The notes: generated by a model from the letters alone, not told the origin. DNA of 64,000 nucleotides from Bacteroidia bacterium (GCA_016787895.1 JAEUTN010000014.1:372001-436000), one strand, 5' to 3'. Shown: positions 18,602 to 27,830, numbered from the stretch's first letter. Program-made: numbers and translations.

Positions 18602-18636
18602 GTACTGATTTCTGATTTCTAATTTCTAATTTCTAA
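18602..18636 (+). repeat. Solo heptamer array (element D)
   Basis: Five 7-nt units, GTACTGA, TTTCTGA, then TTTCTAA three times, directly after the transketolase C stop. It shares a 14-mer (18604-18617) with the element B array (13635-13648). Its end overlaps an 8-bp inverted repeat (18632-18639 / 18647-18654). There is no four-helix-bundle gene between it and pyk. Confidence 0.75.
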
Positions 18637-18735
18637 TAGGTATATTCTATTAGATATCAGTAACGAAAAATCCTTCACAATAATTTAATTTCATTCCTGC
18701 CCCCCAATTCTTAACTTAGCTTCTTAATCCTTATT

Positions 18736-20163
18736 ATGAAGCAATTCAACCGTACCAAAATTGTCGCCACCATGGGTCCGGCCACGGCCGACGCAAAAAC
18801 CCTTGAAGCCATGTTCAATGAAGGGCTTGACATTTGCCGTATTAACTTTTCACATGGGGATTACGATGCGGTATTAAATACGGTAAACAACATCCGTGAA
18901 CTGAATAAAAAATTAACCCGTCACGTTGGAATATTAGCCGATTTACAAGGGCCTAAACTCCGCATTGGAGTAATCAAAAACAACCTGGTTCAGCTCGAAA
19001 ACGGAAAAGAAATCAGCATCACCACCAAAGAAAAAGAAGGGGATGCGGAAGAGATTTACATTACTTATCCTCAATTTCCCCAGGACGTAAAAACCGGAGA
19101 ACTGGTGCTGATCGACGACGGGAAAATTCACCTGAAGGTACTTGAAACCAACGGCACAGACCGCGTACGCTGTACTGTGCTTTCCGGCGGTCCGCTTTCT
19201 TCCAAGAAAGGCGTGAATTTACCGAACACTAAAATTTCTCTGCCCTGTTTGACTCCAAAAGATTTGCGTGATCTGGATTTTGCTCTTGAACACGATTTTG
19301 ACTGGATAGGTTTGTCTTTTGTAAGAAGTGTGACGGATATTGTTGAGCTCAAAGAAATCATTAAAAACAAAGGCAAACGCGCAAGGGTCATCGCTAAAAT
19401 CGAAAAACCCGAAGCCATTAATGAAATAGATAATATTATTGATGTAACTGATGGCATTATGGTGGCCCGGGGTGATTTGGGTGTTGAGTTGCCGATGGAG
19501 CGCGTTCCCCTCATCCAAAAAATGCTGGTGCAAAAATGCATTGAAATGAGTAAGCCGGTAATTATTGCCACCCAAATGATGGAGAGCATGATCACCAGCT
19601 ACACACCAACCCGTGCCGAAGTAAACGATGTGGCCAACGCGGTAATGGATGGGGCCGACGCGGTGATGTTAAGCGCCGAAACCTCGGTGGGCAAATACCC
19701 GGTGAAGGTGATAGAGATCATGCGACGAATCATCACCGAAGTAGAAGAATTGGATACCATATACCACAAAGAACATACGCCTAAGCTGAAAACCATCACT
19801 TACATCACCGACAGTATTTGCTACAACGCCTGTTCTTTGGCTCATCACGCCGGCGCTCAGGCCCTCATCAGCATGACCAATAGCGGGTACACAGCATTTA
19901 AATTATCGAGTCACCGGCCCAAAGCGCCCATTTTTATTTTTACCGACAACCGTTCTCTTCTTACCACCCTGAGTTTGGTGTGGGGTGTGCGCGGATATTT
20001 TTACGATAAATACGAAAGCACCGACCAAACCATTAACGATCTGAAAGAAATGGTGAAACAGGAAGGGAATCTGAAAAGTGATGATTTGGTGATTAATATT
20101 GCAAGCATGCCCATGAAAGAAAAAGGGCGCACCAACATGATGAAGTTGAGTTACATTCACTGA
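18736..20163 (+). CDS. pyk: Pyruvate kinase
   Basis: Terminal glycolytic enzyme making ATP and pyruvate from phosphoenolpyruvate; 475 residues, full length. It shows KIVATMGPAT at the start, the RINFSHG motif near residue 37, the IAKIEKPEAI signature with catalytic Lys, MVARGDLGVELP, IIATQMMESM and the MLSAETSVGKYP phosphate/metal site. The C-terminal regulatory domain is present (SGYTAFKLSSHRP). The stop overlaps the pgeF start (TGATG), so the two genes are coupled. Confidence 0.96.
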   Translation: MKQFNRTKIVATMGPATADAKTLEAMFNEGLDICRINFSHGDYDAVLNTVNNIRELNKKLTRHVGILADLQGPKLRIGVIKNNLVQLENGKEISITTKEKEGDAEEIYITYPQFPQDVKTGELVLIDDGKIHLKVLETNGTDRVRCTVLSGGPLSSKKGVNLPNTKISLPCLTPKDLRDLDFALEHDFDWIGLSFVRSVTDIVELKEIIKNKGKRARVIAKIEKPEAINEIDNIIDVTDGIMVARGDLGVELPMERVPLIQKMLVQKCIEMSKPVIIATQMMESMITSYTPTRAEVNDVANAVMDGADAVMLSAETSVGKYPVKVIEIMRRIITEVEELDTIYHKEHTPKLKTITYITDSICYNACSLAHHAGAQALISMTNSGYTAFKLSSHRPKAPIFIFTDNRSLLTTLSLVWGVRGYFYDKYESTDQTINDLKEMVKQEGNLKSDDLVINIASMPMKEKGRTNMMKLSYIH

Positions 20164-20894
20164 TGTGGTTACAGGCACCAAACATTCTTAGCACGCATGG
20201 TTTCTCAACACGGCGGGGCGGCGTTTCTTTTAGTCCCTTTGATTCCCTTAATCTAGGGGGTTCAGAGGACCAAAAATCAAACATCCATCATAACCGAAAA
20301 CTGGCATTGCAAGCCCTAGGACTTGAGGATCAAGCATTGGCCACACTCAAACAAATTCACAGCAGTAAGGTATGTGTGGCTGAAGAAGGGGCTCAGGAAG
20401 GCGATGCCCTGGTTAGCAAAACACCGGGTTTGGTATTAGCAGTGAGTGTGGCCGATTGTTACCCCATTTTATTTGAAGACCCAAAAAACAAAATCATTGC
20501 CGCTGTGCATGCCGGCTGGAGAGGTACTGTTGGAGGTATTGTAAAAAACACGCTTGAAAAAATGTTGGACTTGGGGGCAGAAACACAACACCTTCGCGCG
20601 GCAATAGGGCAAGGCATTTCATTCAAACGATTTGAAGTTGGGGATGAGGTGTTAGAGCAATTTAGAGAAGCAGGATTTGGCGATGCCTGTTTTGAAAACA
20701 ATCGCATTGACCTTGCCGCCTGCAACAAAAAGTGGATGTTGGATTTGGGTTTAAACGAAAACAACATCTGGCACCTGAACCGCTGCACTTTTGAAGAGGA
20801 CTTTTTTTCTTACCGACGCGATAAAGGAAAAACCGGAAGGATGTGGGGGGTTATTGCTATAGAACCCTTTGACTTCGATCATGGCAGGGGTTGA
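20163..20894 (+). CDS. pgeF: Peptidoglycan editing factor / laccase-domain protein
   Basis: A 243-residue protein of the PgeF (YfiH, multicopper polyphenol oxidase) family. In E. coli it corrects wrongly built peptidoglycan precursors carrying L-Ser; some homologues act in purine nucleoside cleavage. The family metal-site residues are present: HSSKV early, VADCYPILF near residue 98 and HAGWRGT near residue 117. The C-terminus ends in the typical NRCTFEEDFFSYRRDKGKTGRM-like pattern. The first codon shares its A with the last base of the pyk stop (TGATG). Confidence 0.9.
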   Translation: MWLQAPNILSTHGFSTRRGGVSFSPFDSLNLGGSEDQKSNIHHNRKLALQALGLEDQALATLKQIHSSKVCVAEEGAQEGDALVSKTPGLVLAVSVADCYPILFEDPKNKIIAAVHAGWRGTVGGIVKNTLEKMLDLGAETQHLRAAIGQGISFKRFEVGDEVLEQFREAGFGDACFENNRIDLAACNKKWMLDLGLNENNIWHLNRCTFEEDFFSYRRDKGKTGRMWGVIAIEPFDFDHGRG

Positions 20895-20930
20895 AAGTAT
20901 AGTAAGTATAAAAAGTTGCAGACTTGTGAT

Positions 20931-22052
20931 TCAATTTGTTTTCCGGTAGTTTAATATCGCCCAGGTGTTCATAAGCACAGCAAAAAGGAGAATCACAAAA
21001 AACTGGTATTGAAGGTCATCAAATCCACTTCCTTTCAATACAATCATTCGCATCACCTCAATAAAATAAGTTAAAGGGCTTAGATAAGAAATAGCTCTGG
21101 CCCAGGAAGGCATGCTATCTATTGGCGTGAATAACCCACTCATGAGCATAAAAATCATTACAAAGAAAAAAGTGATGGACATAGCCTGTTGTTGTGTTTC
21201 TGAATAAGTTGAAACCAAAAGGCCCAGGCCCAGAATCGCGACAAGATAAATTCCCAAAAAAAGGTAAAGCAAAAACAGGCTTCCCTGGGATGAGATACCG
21301 TAAACAAGGTTGGCTATAATACCAAGTCCAACAGAAAACACAAACATGCCTATCACCCAAAACGGAATCAGCTTGGCAAGTATAAAATACATTTTATTAA
21401 CCGGTGTTACATTGATCTGTTCAATTGTTCCAACCTCTTTTTCCTTAACAATGTTCACAGAGGTCATGTAAGTTCCCATCATGGTTACCAATGCTGCGAG
21501 TATGCCAGGTACCATAAAAAAGTTGTAGTTCATTCCTGGATTATACCAGGCCGAATTCAGCGTCTCAATTTTTTGTTCCGTTCCGTTTTGAATAACCCGA
21601 GTCCAGTCCAGATTAATCTCCATATTAAACTCCTGTATAATCTTGGCCAGGTAGGAACCTCCTAATCCGGCTTTTACCCCATTGATGGCATTTATTGCTA
21701 TAAACAAAGAATTCTGTTGTTCTCTGATAAGGTTCTTTTCGAAACCCAGCGGTATATTCAATACCAGGTCTGCTTTCTCCGTTTCGATTGTTTTAAAACC
21801 TTGGGGATAGGAATTTCCGAAGTGGGTCAATTGAAAATACCCTGATCCGGTAATTTTTGAAATGAGTTTAGCAGAATAGGGCGAATGGTCCTGATCGATC
21901 ACTGCAAGTTTAATGTTCTTTATCTCATAATCAGCAGCCAGAGGCAAGATAAGCAATTGTACAGTTGGCATTACAAATATCAATGGTAAAATGGCTTTGT
22001 TCCGGAAGATTTGCCGAAATTCTTTTTGTAATAAAACTATTAACGTTCTCAT
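20931..22052 (-). CDS. ABC-2 type efflux permease
   Basis: A 373-residue inner-membrane permease of the YbhS/YbhR class. TM1 is near residues 21-40 (PLIFVMPTVQLLILPLAA). A large extracytoplasmic domain spans roughly 45-175. Five more hydrophobic segments follow, with the family IVKEKEVGTIEQINVTP cytoplasmic loop, and the MSGLFTPIDSMPSWA motif near 300-315. It is the last gene of the efflux operon and overlaps the upstream permease by four bases (22049-22052). The likely role is export of a hydrophobic or cationic drug. Confidence 0.9.
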   Translation of the reverse strand: MRTLIVLLQKEFRQIFRNKAILPLIFVMPTVQLLILPLAADYEIKNIKLAVIDQDHSPYSAKLISKITGSGYFQLTHFGNSYPQGFKTIETEKADLVLNIPLGFEKNLIREQQNSLFIAINAINGVKAGLGGSYLAKIIQEFNMEINLDWTRVIQNGTEQKIETLNSAWYNPGMNYNFFMVPGILAALVTMMGTYMTSVNIVKEKEVGTIEQINVTPVNKMYFILAKLIPFWVIGMFVFSVGLGIIANLVYGISSQGSLFLLYLFLGIYLVAILGLGLLVSTYSETQQQAMSITFFFVMIFMLMSGLFTPIDSMPSWARAISYLSPLTYFIEVMRMIVLKGSGFDDLQYQFFVILLFAVLMNTWAILNYRKTN

Positions 22053-23155
22053 TCCAATCTCGTTTTAAATTTTTTTAAACTAACGGCCAGCAAAAACACC
22101 GTCATTCCAGTAAGGATCAAGACTTCCTTAAATATGGCCGACAGACCAAGGCCTTTAATCATAATAGATTTTACAATTATATAATACCATTTAGCCGGAA
22201 CAACATTCGAAAACAACTGTAAGGGCATAGGCATGTTTTCGATTGGAAACATAAAGCCTGCGAATAGCATAGTTGGAAGCAACATGCCCATCACCGACAT
22301 TAACATGGCCGCCTGCTGAGAAGCTGCCGCAGATGAAATGAGTAGGCCTAAAGAAAGTCCGGTGATGATGTATAGTACACTTACCAGAACAAATAACCCG
22401 ATGCTTCCGGCAAATGGCAACCCAAGCGCAAAAACACTGAGTAAAAGTATAATCGCAAGATTTACCATCGAAACCAATAAATAAGGTATTGCTTTTGAGA
22501 GGATGACAAGAAGGGGTTTAAAAGGAGAAACCAACAAGACTTCCATGGTGCCCATTTCCTTTTCGCGTACAATTGAAATGGAGGTCATCATCACGCTCAC
22601 CAGAAGCAGCACCAATGCCATCACGCCAGGCACATAATTGTAAGCACCCTTTAGTTCAGGATTATAAATCATTCGTGTTTCAGCTTTTACAAAAAGCAAG
22701 CCCGTCCTGCTTCCTGACACTTGATGGATGTAATCTTGTACAATAGAATTCAGGTAATTGGTAAGACTTGTCGCTGTATTGGGGTCAGAACCATCTGCAA
22801 TGATGCTTAACTGTGCTTTTCCGGAATGATGGAGGTCATAAGAGAAATTTAATGGAAATATAATTCCACTTTTAATTTTGCCCTTTTTAAAAGCTTTCTC
22901 CATTTCAAGCGGATCCTGGGTAACAGAGTAAATCTCAAAATAAGTACTTGCCTCTATTTTGGCAATGATGCTGCACGTAGCTTGATCTTTTGAATAATCA
23001 ACGATTAATACTTTTGAGTTTTTGATTTCATTCGTCAGGGCAAATCCAAATAAAACAATCTGAACTACAGGTAATCCAAACAACATAAGTAAGGTTTTTT
23101 TATCCCTAAACACATGTTTGAATTCCTTTCTGACAAATATTAAAAATTGTTTCAT
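22049..23155 (-). CDS. ABC-2 type efflux permease
   Basis: A 368-residue paralogue of the neighbouring permease with the same plan: TM1 (LMLFGLPVVQIVLFGFAL), a large periplasmic domain, then five membrane segments containing IVREKEMGTMEVLLVSPFKP and FAGFMFPIENMP. I chose ATG 23155 (MKQFLIFVRKEF), one base after the upstream ATPase stop. A longer in-frame version would overlap that gene and has no membrane-protein character. The two permeases probably form a heterodimer driven by the two ATPases. Confidence 0.9.
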   Translation of the reverse strand: MKQFLIFVRKEFKHVFRDKKTLLMLFGLPVVQIVLFGFALTNEIKNSKVLIVDYSKDQATCSIIAKIEASTYFEIYSVTQDPLEMEKAFKKGKIKSGIIFPLNFSYDLHHSGKAQLSIIADGSDPNTATSLTNYLNSIVQDYIHQVSGSRTGLLFVKAETRMIYNPELKGAYNYVPGVMALVLLLVSVMMTSISIVREKEMGTMEVLLVSPFKPLLVILSKAIPYLLVSMVNLAIILLLSVFALGLPFAGSIGLFVLVSVLYIITGLSLGLLISSAAASQQAAMLMSVMGMLLPTMLFAGFMFPIENMPMPLQLFSNVVPAKWYYIIVKSIMIKGLGLSAIFKEVLILTGMTVFLLAVSLKKFKTRLE

Positions 23156-23156
23156 T

Positions 23157-23897
23157 TCAGTCGGCACCTCTCTTTGCTTTTCGGGCCAGTTTAAAAAATA
23201 CATCTTCCATTGACACTGCATCGTACTGTGACTTTAATTTGGCCGGTGTGTCCAAGGCCTCTATTACCCCATCCACCATTATGGAAACCCGATTGCAGTA
23301 TTCAGCTTCATCCATGTAATGGGTGGTTACAAACACTGTAATGCCTTGCTGTGAAGCTTCATAAATAAGGTCCCAAAACTGGCGCCGGGTAATAGGGTCA
23401 ACACCACCTGTTGGTTCATCAAGAAAGACAATCCTGGGTTTATGGAATACAGCTACTGAAAACGCCAACTTCTGTTTCCACCCCAAAGGAAGCGCTCCCA
23501 CTAGTTTGTTTTTCTGGTCCTCCATTTTTAAATGCTCAAGCAAACCTTGAGTTTTTACCCTCACATCTTCTTTGCTCAAACCGTAGATACCTCCGAAAAG
23601 CCGGATGTTCTCCACAACGGTAAGGTCTTCATAAAGGGAAAACTTCTGACTCATGTAACCGATGTGTTTTTTAATTTGTTCGGTTTGGGTATACACATCA
23701 AATCCGGCGATAGAGGCACTTCCCGAGCTTGGTCTGGATAAACCGCAGAGCATACGCATGGCTGTAGTTTTTCCTGCACCATTAGCTCCTAGAAATCCGA
23801 AAATCTCACCTGGGTAAACTTCAAAGCTCACCGCATTAGTGGCGATAAAGTCTCCGAAGCGTTTGCTTAACTTTTCTGCTTTTATAACCGCCTCCAT
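23157..23897 (-). CDS. ABC transporter ATP-binding protein (second NBD)
   Basis: A 246-residue nucleotide-binding subunit. Walker A is GANGAGKTT near residue 38, the Q-loop lies in GYMSQKFSLYEDLTV, Walker B is RIVFLDEPTGGVDP, and the H-loop is VTTHYMDEAEYC. The ABC signature is degenerate: GALPLGWKQKL replaces LSGGQ. A shift of this kind is known in the second half of fused YbhF-type ATPases. It starts at the last base of the upstream ATPase gene, so the two read as the separated halves of a YbhF-like dual ATPase. Confidence 0.92.
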   Translation of the reverse strand: MEAVIKAEKLSKRFGDFIATNAVSFEVYPGEIFGFLGANGAGKTTAMRMLCGLSRPSSGSASIAGFDVYTQTEQIKKHIGYMSQKFSLYEDLTVVENIRLFGGIYGLSKEDVRVKTQGLLEHLKMEDQKNKLVGALPLGWKQKLAFSVAVFHKPRIVFLDEPTGGVDPITRRQFWDLIYEASQQGITVFVTTHYMDEAEYCNRVSIMVDGVIEALDTPAKLKSQYDAVSMEDVFFKLARKAKRGAD

Positions 23898-24817
23898 TAT
23901 TTGGTCTTTTCGAGCATTAGGTCAATAAAACAGTCTTCAATGCCGGGGGTTATGTTTTCAATTTCGATTTGCTCAAGGCCTGCTTGTTTGAGTTCATTCA
24001 GCAAGTCAATTGAGGAGCCCTGTTCCTGAAAATGAAAATGGTGGGTCTCACCAAAAGCATAACAAGAGCTTACGTGGGCGGAAGCCCTTAATGCATACAA
24101 AAGCCGGATCATGTTGTCTGCTTTGGCTGAAAACAATTTTTTAGAATAAGCAGCGGTTACTTGTGCGGGGGTGTCTACAGAGAGCAACTTGCCGGATTGT
24201 ATCAGGGCAATTCGGTCACAACGCTTTGCCTCATCCATATAGGGTGTTGACACCATTATCGTAATACCTTCTTCTTTCAGGCGTTTGAGCATATCCCAAA
24301 ATTCCTTTCGTGAAACCGCGTCCACGCCGGTAGTGGGCTCATCCAGAAAAAGTACCGATGGCTGATGGATAAGAGCGCAGCACAGTGCGAGTTTTTGTTT
24401 CATGCCCCCTGATAGTTTTCCAGCCTTTCGGTTTTTGAAAGGTTCCAGCTGAACATAAATCGCTTCTATCAACTTGTAATTTTCTTTTAAGCTGGTGTTG
24501 AACAAATTGGCGAAAAACGTAAGGTTTTCTTCAACGCTGAGGTCTTGGTAAAGTGAAAACCGTCCCGGCATGTACCCTACTCTGCTCCGTATACTTTTAT
24601 AATCCTTTACTACATCATAGCCATCCACCCTTGCCGATCCCGAACTTGGAAGCAAAAGTGTGGTCAGAATCCTGAAAATGCTGGTTTTGCCTGCACCATC
24701 AGGACCAATCAGGCCGAAGAGCTCTCCCTTTTTTACCTCCAGAGAAACCCTGTCAACAGCCACGATCTTATCCTTACCGTAAACTTTGGATAAGGTATCT
24801 ATTATAACAGCGTGCAT
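23897..24817 (-). CDS. ABC transporter ATP-binding protein (first NBD)
   Basis: A 306-residue nucleotide-binding subunit with canonical motifs: Walker A GPDGAGKTS near residue 37, signature LSGGMKQKLAL, Walker B VLFLDEPTTGVDA, and the switch STPYMDEAKRCDR (Pro in place of the usual His two before Met). A C-terminal extension of about 70 residues (AKADNMIRLLYAL...) follows the core. Its signature and Walker motifs complement the degenerate partner encoded next. It lies one base after the membrane-fusion gene. Confidence 0.92.
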   Translation of the reverse strand: MHAVIIDTLSKVYGKDKIVAVDRVSLEVKKGELFGLIGPDGAGKTSIFRILTTLLLPSSGSARVDGYDVVKDYKSIRSRVGYMPGRFSLYQDLSVEENLTFFANLFNTSLKENYKLIEAIYVQLEPFKNRKAGKLSGGMKQKLALCCALIHQPSVLFLDEPTTGVDAVSRKEFWDMLKRLKEEGITIMVSTPYMDEAKRCDRIALIQSGKLLSVDTPAQVTAAYSKKLFSAKADNMIRLLYALRASAHVSSCYAFGETHHFHFQEQGSSIDLLNELKQAGLEQIEIENITPGIEDCFIDLMLEKTK

Positions 24818-24818
24818 T

Positions 24819-25715
24819 TTAAAAGCGAACTTCAGCGTACATACCTAATTTCAGGCTTCCATCGTTTTTGACCATTACTTTTATCGCGTACACCGTATTA
24901 TCACGTTCATTTTTTGTTTGAATGGTTTTTGGTGTAAACTCTCCTTTATTGCTTATCCAGGTTATTTTGCCGGGAACCCCACGCTGCTTTGTATTTGGAT
25001 CATCCACCAATACCGTCACTTCCTGATTAAGTTGAATAGCCTCCAGCTGATTGCCGGAAACATAGGCTTTCAGGGTAATAAACGAAAGGTCTGCAATCTT
25101 ATAAAGTGGTTTCCCTGGGCCTGTAACTTCATTTACCTCGGCGTACTTTGCCAATACTACTCCCTTCACCGGATTGATTATTCTGCATTTTAAAAGGGCT
25201 TGTTCAGCAAGGGCCAGTTGTATATTGACGGTGGCGGCATTTTCAGTAATACTTGAATTGGTAGTGTTGAGCACACTTTCCTGAGCAGCGATTTTGGAAC
25301 GAAGTACCTCTACCCGGCTGTTTGCATCGGCTAGTTGTTTCTGAGAAGCTATGTCTCCACTCACCAGATTTTGAATCCTGGCCTGGTCACTTTCCGCTGT
25401 CCTCAGTTCTGCACGAAATGCCTCCAGTTGGGTTTGTACCGATGGTTTGGCGCTGAGGATGGCCTTTTGCTGCTGCAACAACTGCAATTTGTTCAGGTAG
25501 GCCTGAGTACTGTCAATATAACCGATTGATTGCCCTGCCCTCAATTCATCGCCTTCGTTCACATTAAAGTTAAGTATACGGCCTTGAGCTTCAGCAGAAA
25601 CAATGGTTTCTACAGCTTCGAACATTCCAGATGCGTCCGCTTCTTTTTCTTTGTTACATCCTAACATCAGAAGTGTGATAACACCTGTTTGAATTAGAGA
25701 TAATCGTGTTTTCAT
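24819..25715 (-). CDS. HlyD/YbhG-type membrane fusion lipoprotein
   Basis: A 298-residue periplasmic adaptor. The lipobox is LMLGC with Cys at residue 20. The barrel-sandwich halves are ETIVSAEAQGRILNFNVNEGD and the matching CRIINPVKGVVLAKYAEVNE. Between them is a long alpha-hairpin coiled coil (about residues 70-165), then beta-barrel strands (TLKAYVSGNQLEAI) and GKITWISNKGEFTPK. It bridges the permeases to the TolC-like channel encoded just upstream (nine bases). Confidence 0.92.
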   Translation of the reverse strand: MKTRLSLIQTGVITLLMLGCNKEKEADASGMFEAVETIVSAEAQGRILNFNVNEGDELRAGQSIGYIDSTQAYLNKLQLLQQQKAILSAKPSVQTQLEAFRAELRTAESDQARIQNLVSGDIASQKQLADANSRVEVLRSKIAAQESVLNTTNSSITENAATVNIQLALAEQALLKCRIINPVKGVVLAKYAEVNEVTGPGKPLYKIADLSFITLKAYVSGNQLEAIQLNQEVTVLVDDPNTKQRGVPGKITWISNKGEFTPKTIQTKNERDNTVYAIKVMVKNDGSLKLGMYAEVRF

Positions 25716-25723
25716 ATTGTGTA

Positions 25724-26989
25724 TTAATTTCCGTTAGTGGTGGTGTAAACGTATTGACTGAGTAGCCATTCGACCTTATGCATTGCTTGTTGTGAACGGG
25801 CTTCGCTTTCTTTATCAGTGACCAAAATCAGGTCATGAAGTGAACAAAGGCCATTTTCGTATTTGAGTTCATAAGCCTTCACAATCCTGGTTCTTAATTG
25901 AATAATTTCATCATCCTTTTGCAACACTTCCGCCTTTTTATCCATGTCCGTTTTCTGTTGGGTCAACTGAAGGGCAGTTGCGAATAAAAATTGCTCTTCC
26001 TGCAAATTAATCTTCTGCTGATTAAGTTTGCGGATATTAGAATTATTTTTCATTCTGTAAAGGCCTGCTGTATTCCAGGATAAATTAATTCCCGCAAGGG
26101 CTATCCCATTTAATTCACTCGGCCCTAAACTCAAGCCAGGCGCAAAGCCAAGTCCGGCGCCTAAAAGACCCAGTTTTGGAAAAAGGCTCACCCTTTCCAT
26201 CCGGCTTTGTGATTCATCCAACAACCGCTGCGCATTAAATAAGGTGAGCTCAGGTCTCTGCAAGGCAGTTGGTGTTTGCAGTTTTGACTCGGGCTCCTCG
26301 AGCAAAGTTTCTTCCGGCAATTCCTGATTGATCAAGTGGGATAACATTTTAAGATAAGCCTTTCGAACATAAACGAACTCCATCATACGCTGATCAGTTT
26401 TGAGTAACTCGGCCTTAAGCTCGTCTACATCGGTACTGTAAGCCAATCCATTTTGCTTTAAGAGTTTTACTTTTTCGAGGTTCTTTTTGTAAATATCCTG
26501 AAGTAAAACCAGTTGATCGCGTTGTTTTTCAATGAGAAGGATACCAAAATATAATTGGTTGACCCTTTCTTTGATGGCGTATAAAGTTACCTCAAGACTT
26601 GCCTTTTCCATTTCAGCCGATGCTTCAATAATGGACTTGTGAGAGCGCGTGGCTCCACCATCCCAGAGGGTTTGATTAAGTTGAGCAACACCAATCAGCT
26701 GTAGGTTGTTCTTGTCATCGGGCGCTGCCCCGGGTGCTGAAACCGAAGGCAATCCACCAAATACATAACCCACTACGCCGATTACGCTAAACTGGGGCAT
26801 GTAGGCTTTATTGGCGTTACTGATGGTGTATTCTTTTGATTTTTCAATAAGCTCATGTTGTTTAATTAGGGGGTAATTTTTTCTCGCCTTTTCGTAACAT
26901 TCCGAAATTTTCAGTTTCTGAGCCCAGCCACTAAAACTCAACAATGAGAGGACCATCACAAGGCCCCGTATATTAAACCATTTGTGCAT
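25724..26989 (-). CDS. TolC family outer-membrane channel
   Basis: A 421-residue outer-membrane efflux protein with a signal peptide (VMVLSLLSFSGWAQ). It has the two-fold TolC repeat of long helices, e.g. QLNQTLWDGGATRSH and, in the second half, LSLGPSELNGIALAGINLSW followed by a helical run. The start overlaps the last 17 bases of the tetR gene, indicating co-transcription. It is the outer-membrane exit for the ABC-2 pump. Confidence 0.9.
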   Translation of the reverse strand: MHKWFNIRGLVMVLSLLSFSGWAQKLKISECYEKARKNYPLIKQHELIEKSKEYTISNANKAYMPQFSVIGVVGYVFGGLPSVSAPGAAPDDKNNLQLIGVAQLNQTLWDGGATRSHKSIIEASAEMEKASLEVTLYAIKERVNQLYFGILLIEKQRDQLVLLQDIYKKNLEKVKLLKQNGLAYSTDVDELKAELLKTDQRMMEFVYVRKAYLKMLSHLINQELPEETLLEEPESKLQTPTALQRPELTLFNAQRLLDESQSRMERVSLFPKLGLLGAGLGFAPGLSLGPSELNGIALAGINLSWNTAGLYRMKNNSNIRKLNQQKINLQEEQFLFATALQLTQQKTDMDKKAEVLQKDDEIIQLRTRIVKAYELKYENGLCSLHDLILVTDKESEARSQQAMHKVEWLLSQYVYTTTNGN

Positions 26990-27653
26990 GCTTTTTTGCT
27001 TTTTTTGGTTTGACTTCAGAATGACTAAGTACCCCGTTCATCCAGATCGGAATGTAATTTTTCCTTTCCATCATTAGCGTTGTGAAATGGTTTTCATCTC
27101 GGGTAAACATCCGCATCATCATGGGTTTTACCACATAGGGAAAAACCATTAATGACATGAGGTTGATCACAAAATGCATGGGGTGCAGTTTGTTATTGTT
27201 TTTTTTAAGTTCTTTTTTCAATTGTGCCATAAAAACCGATTGAGGAAGTTGTTGAATGGCCTCCAGTTCCCGGATTAAGCGTTGTGGGTTAGCCTGGATT
27301 TCGCTAAGAATAAAAATCGGGAAATTTGGTTCCTGAATCAGGAGATCCGTATAATGCCCGGCCAGTAATTCCATCTTGGTTTGTAAATCGGTTGATGGAT
27401 CGTTGAGTATGGACTTAATTGAGAGAAAAAACCGGCTCGCGCTTTCAAACATGATAAGTTCAAACAGCTTTTCTTTGCTTCTGAAATAATAATTCAGCAG
27501 GGCAAGATTGATCCCGGCCTCAGTGGCAATGTCGCGCGTGCGGGTGGCGGAATAGCCTTTTATTGTGAATACCCTTTTTGCTGCGGCAATAATCTTTTGC
27601 TCCGTTGAAAGCTTTGTTTGTTTTGCACCTGCCGTTTTTTTCTTTGACTGCAT
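26973..27653 (-). CDS. TetR family repressor (CecR-like)
   Basis: A 226-residue regulator, first gene of the pump operon. The N-terminal HTH is near residues 30-65 (ATRTRDIATEAGINLALLNYYF, with the family LxYYFxSKxxL turn). The ligand domain is helical, with a C-terminal basic tail (KPKKAKKHAQ). The arrangement TetR - TolC - adaptor - ATPases - two permeases parallels ybhGFSR with cecR of enterobacteria. It very likely represses itself and the operon through the palindrome at 27698-27726. Confidence 0.92.
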   Translation of the reverse strand: MQSKKKTAGAKQTKLSTEQKIIAAAKRVFTIKGYSATRTRDIATEAGINLALLNYYFRSKEKLFELIMFESASRFFLSIKSILNDPSTDLQTKMELLAGHYTDLLIQEPNFPIFILSEIQANPQRLIRELEAIQQLPQSVFMAQLKKELKKNNNKLHPMHFVINLMSLMVFPYVVKPMMMRMFTRDENHFTTLMMERKNYIPIWMNGVLSHSEVKPKKAKKHAQMV

Positions 27654-27673
27654 AACACTAAAAATTAACAGAA

Positions 27674-27706
27674 CAAAGGTAAAGTCAAAAAAATTGTTTA
27701 ATCAAA
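27674..27706 (-). promoter_or_regulatory. Promoter of the tetR-efflux operon
   Basis: The minus strand has TACCTTTG (27674-27681), a perfect TAnnTTTG -7 box, and TTTG (27703-27706) 21 bases upstream as the -33 element. This is the best promoter match in the window. The -33 TTTG is part of the palindromic operator arm. Confidence 0.65.
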
Positions 27707-27726
27707 TATTTTAATCATTTGATTAA
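27698..27726. promoter_or_regulatory. Palindromic operator for the TetR repressor
   Basis: Perfect 10-bp arms TTAATCAAAT (27698-27707) and ATTTGATTAA (27717-27726) are separated by nine bases. A second, nested near-palindrome, TTAATCA-TT-TGATTAA, occupies 27711-27726. The sites overlap the -33 element of the operon promoter, the usual position for TetR autorepression. Confidence 0.65.
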
Positions 27727-27830
27727 TTTTTAACATGTTTAGAAATCTAAAGTCCTAATTTTCAGTAAGTAAAATTTAGGGCATCTTCACATTTAACTTC
27801 CCCCCCGATAGAAAATCAGAAAAAAAGTCA

